DNA from: Prevotellaceae bacterium UBA1710
GTDB taxonomy: Bacteria > Bacteroidota > Bacteroidia > Bacteroidales > Bacteroidaceae
Length of the DNA stretch: 39,771 nucleotides
Reading direction: 5' to 3'
Assembly: GCA_002317355.1 (NCBI GenBank)
Contig: DCJC01000017.1
Coordinates: 58,954 to 98,724, forward strand
This document shows positions 1 through 6,235 of the stretch, piece after piece; the stretch's first letter is position 1; the number at the start of each line of letters is the position of its first letter. Under the pieces are notes generated by a model that worked only from the letters and a program-made list of their open reading frames with translations, was not told the DNA's origin and searched no databases. The translations under genes and the position numbers were made by a program.

Positions 1-477
1 AGTGTAGCGGGCTACATGACTGAGGAAGGTTTAGCTCGGCGGCCAAAGGGAAAGCCAACAACACAAAAATAGCCAACAAAGTCCGATGTTTCTTCTCTAC
101 GTTCAGAGGGTCTTCGACAAATCTCTTGCTCTGGCAAGCATCCCAAAGGGCTGAGCGGATAATATCGGAGTATGTGCAGAATAAAAGAGGCTCAAAGAAA
201 AACAAAAAAACGTAGGAAGTTATTATTTTACCATCACTTAATCTCAGATCTCAGTATCTCAATTAGATTTATTAGTAGGGGAGTGAATGAAATTTGTCGA
301 ATAGGCGAAAAATACGATAGAAATGTTATTATTGGCGTTTTGTGACAATTGTTCAAATAAAATGTGGTTATTGTGAAAAGGGTTTGTGATTGGTTGATTT
401 AGGTCAACTAAGATGGAAAAATAGCAGTTTTATCGAAAAAAAATCGCGAAAAGTTTTGCAGTTTCGGAAAATAGTCG
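1..477. other. Left-edge region without a supportable gene
   Basis: I see no convincing gene here. On the reverse strand one frame stays open from about 176 to the window edge and contains a hydrophobic run (LLAIFVLLAFPLA), but no ATG lies in frame. On the forward strand a short frame runs from the edge to a TAG at 70-72. Either could be a sliver of an outside gene, or both could be chance frames. From about 180 to 450 the sequence is A/T-rich and featureless up to the tRNA promoter. Confidence 0.4.
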
Positions 478-486
478 TACCTTTGC
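478..486 (+). promoter_or_regulatory. Bacteroidota-type promoter of the tRNA operon
   Basis: TACCTTTGC fits the Bacteroidota sigma-70 -7 box (TAnnTTTGC). A TTTTG at 453-457 lies 20 nt upstream and fits the -33 TTTG box. The first tRNA begins about 60 nt downstream, leaving a short 5' leader to be processed. Confidence 0.8.
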
Positions 487-548
487 ATCGCATTTAGAGA
501 AATGCTTATCACAACAACCTTAAACAAAAGGTTTTGATAATAAGAAAT

Positions 549-624
549 GCGGAAATAGCTCAGTTGGTAGAGCACAACCTTGCCAAGGTTGGGGTCGCGG
601 GTCCGAGTCCCGTTTTCCGCTCCA
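549..624 (+). tRNA. tRNA-Gly (anticodon GCC), first copy, CCA encoded
   Basis: The cloverleaf closes with acceptor GCGGAAA (549-555) against TTTCCGC (614-620) and discriminator T621. The anticodon loop TTGCCAA gives GCC, which decodes glycine GGC/GGU. A genomic CCA follows at 622-624. The 73-nt body is identical to the copy at 890-962, but that copy is not followed by CCA. It is the first gene of a four-tRNA operon. Confidence 0.95.
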
Positions 625-660
625 TTTATTGAACAAACAAGAAACTGAAGCGCAGAACTT

Positions 661-742
661 GCCCAAGTGGCGGAATTGGTAGACGCGCACGTTTCAGGTG
701 CGTGTGCCGCAAGGCGTGCAGGTTCGAGTCCTGTCTTGGGCA
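661..742 (+). tRNA. tRNA-Leu (anticodon CAG)
   Basis: Class II tRNA with a long variable arm. Acceptor GCCCAAG (661-667) pairs with CTTGGGC (735-741), with discriminator A742. The anticodon stem CACGT/GCGTG encloses the loop TTCAGGT, giving CAG (reads CUG). No CCA is encoded. It lies between the first tRNA-Gly and a second tRNA-Leu. Confidence 0.93.
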
Positions 743-797
743 CTGGATTGCTTAGGTGATTTGGATATGCTTCTTTCTTGTAAAAAGAAATATAGTC

Positions 798-881
798 GGA
801 GAGGTGGCGGAATTGGTAGACGCGCTACTTTGAGGGGGTAGTGTCAATTGTGACGTGGGAGTTCGAGTCTCCTCCTCTTCA
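798..881 (+). tRNA. tRNA-Leu (anticodon GAG)
   Basis: Class II tRNA. Acceptor GGAGAGG (798-804) pairs with CCTCTTC (874-880), including one G-U pair, with discriminator A881. The anticodon stem CTACT/GGTAG encloses the loop TTGAGGG, giving GAG (reads CUC/CUU). No CCA is encoded. The second tRNA-Gly starts 8 nt downstream. Confidence 0.93.
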
Positions 882-889
882 CTTATTTT

Positions 890-962
890 GCGGAAATAGC
901 TCAGTTGGTAGAGCACAACCTTGCCAAGGTTGGGGTCGCGGGTCCGAGTCCCGTTTTCCGCT
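890..962 (+). tRNA. tRNA-Gly (anticodon GCC), second copy
   Basis: The 73-nt body is identical to 549-621: same acceptor, GCC anticodon and T discriminator. The bases after it are CAAAG, so CCA must be added after transcription. It is the last tRNA of the operon and is followed directly by a hairpin terminator. Confidence 0.95.
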
Positions 963-972
963 CAAAGTTTAG

Positions 973-996
973 AAGCCTCTTTTTAAGAGGCTTTTA
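973..996 (+). terminator. Intrinsic terminator of the tRNA operon
   Basis: A 9-bp stem, AAGCCTCTT (973-981) with AAGAGGCTT (985-993), has a 3-nt loop and a short T run. It lies 11 nt past the last tRNA and ends the transcript before the coding genes. Confidence 0.85.
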
Positions 997-1030
997 TTGT
1001 TTATAGACGTTTATAAATTGTTATTATTCC

Positions 1031-1576
1031 ATGAACTTATACCTAAGATATTTTGATAGTGAATTGCTGGTTTCAAGTGTTGATGAAGCCATCGATTTCC
1101 TTTCTTCGATTTCGGAGATTAATATGACACGTGAGTTGGAGAAAGACTTACGTGATTACGCTGCTGCAAACGTATATTATCCTAAGAGATATAAGGTTCG
1201 TCCACGCGTATATTTTATCGTGATTAAGACTGAGGCTGCTACAATGGAGGATTTCAAGGCAAAGAAGGCTGTTCGTCCAGTGGAGCGCCCAAGCAAGGGT
1301 GAGAGTCCGATCATTATTGCTCTTAATGATGAGCGTGATGGTTGGTATGAGGGTAGGATTGATTTCAAGCGTGTTGTTGTTTCTCCTGCAACAGGTAAGT
1401 GCGAGTATCGCGATACAACCTTCATTGCACAATGTAAGGCTATTTCTGGTCTTGATGCATATAACCGTATCTGTGATCATCTGCTCACACGTGTGGATTC
1501 ACGCTCACAATTCCCATCACCTAAGGGAAAGAATTATTCATTCAAGTATCTTGGTGCTTGCAAGCCTGAAGCATGA
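1031..1576 (+). CDS. Conserved-looking protein of unknown function, coupled to ssb
   Basis: A 181-residue soluble protein that I do not recognise. No signal peptide, membrane segment or known motif is visible; it mixes acidic and basic stretches and is rich in Y, R and D. It starts 35 nt after the tRNA terminator. Its TGA overlaps the ATG of ssb (ATGA, 1573-1576), so the two are probably translationally coupled. In many Bacteroidota ssb follows mutY; here this protein holds that place. A role in DNA metabolism is only suggested by position. No canonical promoter box is seen between the terminator and the ATG. Confidence 0.75.
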   Translation: MNLYLRYFDSELLVSSVDEAIDFLSSISEINMTRELEKDLRDYAAANVYYPKRYKVRPRVYFIVIKTEAATMEDFKAKKAVRPVERPSKGESPIIIALNDERDGWYEGRIDFKRVVVSPATGKCEYRDTTFIAQCKAISGLDAYNRICDHLLTRVDSRSQFPSPKGKNYSFKYLGACKPEA

Positions 1577-1947
1577 ACAAAGTAATGCTCATAGGCAATG
1601 TCGGCAAGGATCCTGACGTACACTATTATGATGCCGATCAGGCTGTAGCGCAGTTACGACTTGCTACAACCGAGAAGGGGTATGCACTCCCGAATGGTAC
1701 TCAGGTGCCTGATCGTACAGATTGGCATAATCTTGTGTTCTATCGTCGTCTGGCTAAGATCGTGGAGTCTTATGTACATAAGGGAGATAAACTCTATATT
1801 GAGGGCAGGTTGAAATATCGTACATACGATGATGCGAAAGGGCAGAGGCAGTACACAACCGAGATTGTGGTTGATAGTATGGAGATGCTTACGCCTAAGG
1901 CTCAGAGCGCAAATGCAGAAGCTCCTAAGGGGGCGGCTTTTGAGTAA
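1573..1947 (+). CDS. ssb: Single-stranded DNA-binding protein, short-tailed
   Basis: A 124-residue OB-fold protein of the SSB family, which coats single-stranded DNA in replication and repair. The N-terminus MNKVMLIGNVGKDPDV, the TDWHNLVFYRRLAKIVESYV segment and the KGDKLYIEGRL segment are classic SSB signatures covering residues 1-110. The usual Gln/Pro-rich linker and acidic tip (DDDIPF/DDLPF) are missing: the protein ends PKGAAFE soon after the OB fold. It overlaps the upstream gene by 4 nt and precedes gldE by 20 nt, the usual Bacteroidota ssb-gldE order. It may be an accessory SSB paralogue; the main copy could be elsewhere. Confidence 0.93.
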   Translation: MNKVMLIGNVGKDPDVHYYDADQAVAQLRLATTEKGYALPNGTQVPDRTDWHNLVFYRRLAKIVESYVHKGDKLYIEGRLKYRTYDDAKGQRQYTTEIVVDSMEMLTPKAQSANAEAPKGAAFE

Positions 1948-1967
1948 ATCTTAACCTACTGACAAGC

Positions 1968-3278
1968 ATGTTTGATTTGATTATAGACCAGATATCACAA
2001 GTGACGCTGCACGCTCCTTCTTTGAGCGTGCTGTGTTCGTTGGTGGGCGTATGTGTTCTTCTTGTGCTGTCAGGCTTTGCGAGTGGGTCGGAGATTGCAT
2101 TCTTTAGTCTTACGCCGAAGGATCTCTCGGAGCTTAATCCCGAGCATAGTTCTCGAGATAAAAGCATACAGATGTTGCGTGATGATAGTGAGCGTACACT
2201 TGCTACAATCCTTATAACAAACAACTTTGTCAATGTGACAATCATCATGCTATGCAACTATATCTTTGCGCATGTGGTTGACTTTGGCGATGCTTACTGG
2301 TTGCAGTTTATCTGCATCACGGTTTTGCTTACTTTCCTTCTTCTGCTCTTTGGTGAGATTATTCCGAAGGTTTATAGTAGAATATCTCCTTTGATGTTTT
2401 GTAGAAGAACGGTAAGGGGCATATTGTTCTTTCGTCAGATCTTCTGGCCTATTGAGACAATTCTTCTTTCAAGCGGAATATTAGCAGAGAAGGTCGTACA
2501 AACTAAGAATCATGTACTTAGCGTGGATGATCTTGAGCAGGCACTTGAACTTACGGATAAGGAGGAAATCAAGGAAGAGGAGAGTATGCTTCAGGGAATT
2601 ATCCGTTTTGGCGATGAGATGGTTCGTGAGGTTATGACGAGTCGTCAGGATATCGTAGGACTTGATATCAAGAAGACCTTTGCAGATGTTCTGAAGAGTG
2701 TTACGGATAATAATTATAGTCGTATTCCTGTTTGGCAGAACACTCAGGATAATATCCGTGGTGTACTCTATATCAAAGACCTTCTGCCACATATTGACAA
2801 GCCTCAGAACTTCCGTTGGCAGAGTCTTATCCGTTCGGCTTACTTCATTCCTGAAACCAAGAAAATTGACGATTTGCTCCGTGAGTTCCAGCAGAATAAG
2901 GTGCATATTGCGATCGTGGTGGATGAGTTTGGTGGTACAAGTGGATTGATAACCCTTGAGGATATCCTTGAGGAGATTGTAGGTGAGATAAATGATGAGT
3001 ATGATGAGGATGAGATGCAATATACAAAACTCACATACAATACATATATTTTTGAAGGAAAGACCCAACTGACGGATTTCACACGTCTTCTCAATATGGA
3101 TGATGATGTCTTTGATGAGATTGAGGATTCTGATACCCTTGCAGGATTGCTTCTCGAATTGAAGGGCGATTTTCCAAGCATACATGAGGTGTTGCAGTTC
3201 AAGAATCTCACCTTTGAGGTCTTGAAGAAAGAGCAGAGAAGAATATCGAGGGTAAAGGTGACCGTGAGTGAAGGGTAG
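1968..3278 (+). CDS. gldE: GldE-like CNNM/CBS-pair membrane protein
   Basis: A 436-residue protein of the CorC/HlyC-UPF0053 family. Residues 1-190 form a DUF21/CNNM-type membrane domain with hydrophobic segments near 20-45, 85-110 and 115-140, including the GSEIAFFSL signature. A CBS pair follows near 215-340 (EVMTSRQDIVGLD; IAIVVDEFGGTSGLITLEDILEEIVGEI), then the C-terminal CorC_HlyC transporter-associated domain near 350-432. Relatives are tied to Mg2+/Co2+ efflux; GldE is named from Flavobacterium gliding, but non-gliding Bacteroidales carry it too. Placement behind ssb supports the GldE name. Metal transport is a family-level inference. Confidence 0.9.
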   Translation: MFDLIIDQISQVTLHAPSLSVLCSLVGVCVLLVLSGFASGSEIAFFSLTPKDLSELNPEHSSRDKSIQMLRDDSERTLATILITNNFVNVTIIMLCNYIFAHVVDFGDAYWLQFICITVLLTFLLLLFGEIIPKVYSRISPLMFCRRTVRGILFFRQIFWPIETILLSSGILAEKVVQTKNHVLSVDDLEQALELTDKEEIKEEESMLQGIIRFGDEMVREVMTSRQDIVGLDIKKTFADVLKSVTDNNYSRIPVWQNTQDNIRGVLYIKDLLPHIDKPQNFRWQSLIRSAYFIPETKKIDDLLREFQQNKVHIAIVVDEFGGTSGLITLEDILEEIVGEINDEYDEDEMQYTKLTYNTYIFEGKTQLTDFTRLLNMDDDVFDEIEDSDTLAGLLLELKGDFPSIHEVLQFKNLTFEVLKKEQRRISRVKVTVSEG

Positions 3279-3314
3279 GGCAGTCTCTTCGTAATAATTA
3301 AAACCTGAATCTAT

Positions 3315-4145
3315 ATGAATATATTCAAGAAACTGATAGCTGTACTTAAAGATAAGCCACATCTTTATGATATTGTCTTTGAGGGAAATACACCAGCAGG
3401 AAAGAAGTTTGATATTATGGTTATCATCGCCATCTCTGTTAGCCTGATAGTGATGTTCGTTGAGAGCCTTCAGGTAGTCGATGGCTATTTCAAGATAGCT
3501 CTTGAAATAATAGAGGGCTTTCTTACCGTATTTTTTACTACGGAGTATATCCTTCGACTCTATTGCTCGCCTGTAAAGCGCACTTATGCCCTTAGTTTCT
3601 TTGGTGTGATAGACTTTCTTGCCACCATACCTCCATATCTCGTATTGCTTTTTCCTTCAGCACGTTATATGCTGGTGTTCAGGGCATTCAGATTCATTAG
3701 GGTATTCCGTATATTCAAGTTGTTCAGCTTCATTAATGAGGGCTTCCTGTTGCTTGAATCGATAAGGAGGAGTATGACGAAGATATTAGTGTATTTCCTC
3801 TTTGTGTGGATCTTGGTTATATGTATAGGTACGCTGATGTATATCATGGAAGGAACTACGGAAGAGAGTGCTTTCTCTGACCTTCCAACATCTATCTATT
3901 GGGCTATTGTAACCATGACAACGGTTGGATATGGTGATATTGTTCCTGTAACGGCAACGGGTAGATTCCTTGCGGGTATGGTTATGATTCTTGGTTATAC
4001 CATCATTGCTGTGCCAACGGGTATCGTTTCTGCCACGATGGTTGATATAACAAAGGAGGCTGTGAAAGATGGTCTCTGCCCAAGATGCGGTGGCAAAGTT
4101 GATGGTGAGGATCGCTTCTGTAAGCATTGTGGGGAGAAGTTGTAA
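3315..4145 (+). CDS. Voltage-gated-type potassium channel with C-terminal zinc ribbon
   Basis: A 276-residue six-helix ion transporter. The S4-like helix at 123-136 carries regularly spaced arginines (RAFRFIRVFRIFKL), and the selectivity filter TTVGYGD is at about 202-208 between the last two helices. These mark an inner-membrane K+ channel of the Kv/KvAP type. After the last helix comes a short linker and a treble-Cys tail: C255-x2-C258 and C269-x2-C272, a zinc-ribbon pattern. Such a tail is not part of the basic channel and may sense a ligand or help assembly; that is inference. The gene follows gldE by 36 nt and precedes the metallopeptidase by 39 nt, suggesting one transcript. Confidence 0.92.
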   Translation: MNIFKKLIAVLKDKPHLYDIVFEGNTPAGKKFDIMVIIAISVSLIVMFVESLQVVDGYFKIALEIIEGFLTVFFTTEYILRLYCSPVKRTYALSFFGVIDFLATIPPYLVLLFPSARYMLVFRAFRFIRVFRIFKLFSFINEGFLLLESIRRSMTKILVYFLFVWILVICIGTLMYIMEGTTEESAFSDLPTSIYWAIVTMTTVGYGDIVPVTATGRFLAGMVMILGYTIIAVPTGIVSATMVDITKEAVKDGLCPRCGGKVDGEDRFCKHCGEKL

Positions 4146-4184
4146 AGTGTAAAGTAAAAAGTATAAAGAGTAAGGAGAAAAAGT
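4141..4184 (+). promoter_or_regulatory. A-rich spacer with ribosome-binding site
   Basis: A short spacer made of related words (GTAAAGT, GTAAAAAGT, GTATAAAG). It ends in AAGGAG at 4172-4177, 7 nt before the ATG at 4185. A clear Shine-Dalgarno is uncommon in this window and supports this start for the metallopeptidase. Confidence 0.6.
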
Positions 4185-5063
4185 ATGAAACTAAACGGAA
4201 GACGTACAAGTAACAATGTAGATGATCGCCGTGGTAAGAGTGCTGGCGTTGCTGGTATTGGTGGTCTTGGTATTGGTGGTGTGATAATTTACCTGCTTTT
4301 CACATGGATAAGCGGAGGTGATATGTCGTCTGCGGTGCAGAATATTGCTGAACAGCAGTTAAGTGGTAATGTCACAACTCAGGCGAATAGTGGTCGTGAG
4401 TTTACAAAGGAGGAACAAGAACTTGCAAAGTTCTCAAGTCAGATACTTGCAGGAACAGAGGATGTCTGGACAGAGGTGTTCCGTGGTATGGGTAAGGAAT
4501 ATACACCGCCTAAGATGGTGCTTTATACAGGTAGTGTGAGCACAGGTTGTGGCAACGGTCAGGCTGCTATGGGACCATTCTATTGTTCTGCAGACCAGTG
4601 TCTGTATATCGACCTCTCGTTCTTCACATCAATGAAGAAACAGCTTGGTGCTGATGGCGATTTTGCTTATGCATATGTTATTGCGCATGAGGTAGGACAC
4701 CATGTGGAGTATCTGCTCGGTATTCTTGATAAGGGCCACTCTCAGATGAACAGGTTGTCAAAGGCAGAGGCAAATAAGGTTAGTGTGCGTATAGAGTTGC
4801 TTGCTGACTTCTATGCAGGTGTATGGGCGCATCATGACAATAAGAAGTTCCAGAGTCTTGAGGATGGCGATATAGAGGAAGCAATCAACTGCGCCCATGT
4901 TATTGGTGACAACTATTTGCAGGAGAAAGCTCAGGGATATTCAATGCCAGAGTCTTTTACTCATGGTACTTCTGCTCAGCGTAAGAAATGGTTGAAACTT
5001 GGTCTTACTACAGGCGATATGAACAAGGGTAATACATTCTCTCTTTCTGATAGCGAACTTTAG
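4185..5063 (+). CDS. Neutral zinc metallopeptidase, YpfJ family
   Basis: A 292-residue protein of the YpfJ/KPN_02809 putative neutral zinc metallopeptidase family (PF04228). Features in order: a basic N-terminus with KLNGRRTSNNVDDRRG typical of the family, a Gly-rich transmembrane segment (about 21-43), a linker, then the catalytic domain. HEVGH is at 168-172 (two His ligands and the general-base Glu). E204 in IELLAD is the likely third zinc ligand. The topology suggests one membrane anchor with the protease outside the cytoplasm. Substrate is unknown. It is the last gene of the forward run and is followed by a bidirectional terminator. Confidence 0.92.
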   Translation: MKLNGRRTSNNVDDRRGKSAGVAGIGGLGIGGVIIYLLFTWISGGDMSSAVQNIAEQQLSGNVTTQANSGREFTKEEQELAKFSSQILAGTEDVWTEVFRGMGKEYTPPKMVLYTGSVSTGCGNGQAAMGPFYCSADQCLYIDLSFFTSMKKQLGADGDFAYAYVIAHEVGHHVEYLLGILDKGHSQMNRLSKAEANKVSVRIELLADFYAGVWAHHDNKKFQSLEDGDIEEAINCAHVIGDNYLQEKAQGYSMPESFTHGTSAQRKKWLKLGLTTGDMNKGNTFSLSDSEL

Positions 5064-5074
5064 AAATACGATAT

Positions 5075-5127
5075 AAAAAAAGAAGATGTGCTAATCTCTG
5101 ATATTCTGAGAATTAGCACATCTTTTT
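5075..5127. terminator. Bidirectional terminator between convergent genes
   Basis: GATGTGCTAAT (5084-5094) pairs with ATTAGCACATC (5112-5122), extended inward by CTC/GAG. An A run lies upstream and a T run downstream, so it can stop transcripts from both the metallopeptidase gene and the reverse lipoprotein gene. Confidence 0.85.
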
Positions 5128-5134
5128 TATATGC

Positions 5135-5992
5135 TTACTTTAAGTTTTCTGCTGCTTTCTTATCTGCTTCTGCCGCCTTTTTATTGGCTGCATCGTTTGC
5201 TGTGAGAGCACTAGTCTGACGGTGGTATCCTTGTGGGACTCCGTGGTCGAGAAGGATAAGTGTGTCGTTTGTCAGCATTACGTAGTCGAGGGTATCGAAG
5301 CTTGGTTTTGGCTGTGGGGTAGGCTTGCCATCCTTGGTAGGAGCAGGTCTGTCGGCAGAGACAAGAATGATTCTTCCATTCCATGAAAACCATTGCTGGT
5401 AGTTCTTAACCTTTGGATATTCTACAGGACTATCATCATCAACTCCAGCATTTTGTCGTACTTTACCTACAGACTGTGCTGCATGACTACGCTTGAGAGA
5501 GAAACCATATTCGCGAGGCACCATGTAAAGAGCTTTTTCGGAATCAGGCATCTCTGCCATCATCTGATTCTCCATCTTCTTCTGCATTCGTTTGCTAAGA
5601 TGCTTGAAATCCTTGAATGTTGGCATCACGGTATATGTCCAAGTACCTTTGAGCTGGTCGAGATTAACCACCATTTGGGCTACCGTACTATCTTCCTTGT
5701 CAAGTACAAGACCTACCCAGTCACCTATCTGCGGATTACCTATGATGCGCTTTGCCTTATGGGCATCGATACAAGAATATTTTATTGGATCACCACCGCT
5801 GAAAGGGTAAACAACAATGTTGCTGTCGCCTGTTCCTTCGCATGCAAGACCATATAACATGGAGTCGCCTACAATCATATTTGATACGTCCAATTGTACA
5901 CCTACGTTAGTGGTGTGCTCTTTTTTCTTGCCACATGATGCAGTCATCAGAATTGTGGCAAAAGTGGCGAAAAACAAGTATTTTATTTTCAT
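5135..5992 (-). CDS. Putative lipoprotein of unknown function
   Basis: A 285-residue protein with a lipoprotein signal: basic MKIKY, hydrophobic core, lipobox TASC with Cys about residue 20, then a Lys-rich stretch. I do not recognise a named domain in the mature part. It is probably beta-rich, and the C-terminus is an Ala/Lys/Asp low-complexity tail. The ATG at 5992 is chosen because the signal peptide starts there and the promoter at 6022-6030 would put transcription start near 6015, inside any longer reading frame. It is monocistronic, with its own promoter and the shared bidirectional terminator. Confidence 0.85.
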   Translation of the reverse strand: MKIKYLFFATFATILMTASCGKKKEHTTNVGVQLDVSNMIVGDSMLYGLACEGTGDSNIVVYPFSGGDPIKYSCIDAHKAKRIIGNPQIGDWVGLVLDKEDSTVAQMVVNLDQLKGTWTYTVMPTFKDFKHLSKRMQKKMENQMMAEMPDSEKALYMVPREYGFSLKRSHAAQSVGKVRQNAGVDDDSPVEYPKVKNYQQWFSWNGRIILVSADRPAPTKDGKPTPQPKPSFDTLDYVMLTNDTLILLDHGVPQGYHRQTSALTANDAANKKAAEADKKAAENLK

Positions 5993-6021
5993 AGAATATT
6001 TGATGTATTTGTTTTCAAGGT

Positions 6022-6030
6022 GCAAACTTA
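6022..6030 (-). promoter_or_regulatory. Promoter of the reverse lipoprotein gene
   Basis: On the reverse strand, TAAGTTTGC matches the -7 box TAnnTTTGC. The predicted start is about 20-25 nt ahead of the ATG at 5992. I see no good -33 TTTG at the usual spacing. Confidence 0.6.
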
Positions 6031-6116
6031 CACATTTTTTTTCAAAATATCGACATCAAGCCTCTATTTTTTTGTTAATAAATATGAGGTTATGACGTTT
6101 TTTGAATGAAATGTAT

Positions 6117-6125
6117 TATCTTTGC
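6117..6125 (+). promoter_or_regulatory. Promoter of the exopolysaccharide operon
   Basis: TATCTTTGC is a full match to the Bacteroidota -7 box. It lies about 110 nt before the first gene of the operon, giving a leader of roughly 100 nt that is A/T-rich and shows no strong hairpin by eye. The -33 box is poor, which may mean help from an activator. Confidence 0.72.
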
Positions 6126-6235
6126 AGTTAGTTTGCCTAAATGAAACATTTTTTAATGTTTATTTGACAACAAAAAAGCACATAATTGTGTTATATATAT
6201 AGCATCATTTAAGGTTTAAAGAAACATAGCATAAA

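Noticed and set aside
1..176. Reverse open frame with a hydrophobic run at the left edge
   Set aside because: No ATG in frame and no family match; too short to call. It is described as an uncalled region.
408..743. Reverse open frame across the tRNA genes
   Set aside because: It is the complement of two tRNA genes and the tRNA promoter; no protein-like composition.
2481..3362. Reverse 293-codon open frame
   Set aside because: It lies antisense to gldE and the channel start, and is rich in Ile, Leu and Tyr as expected of a shadow frame.
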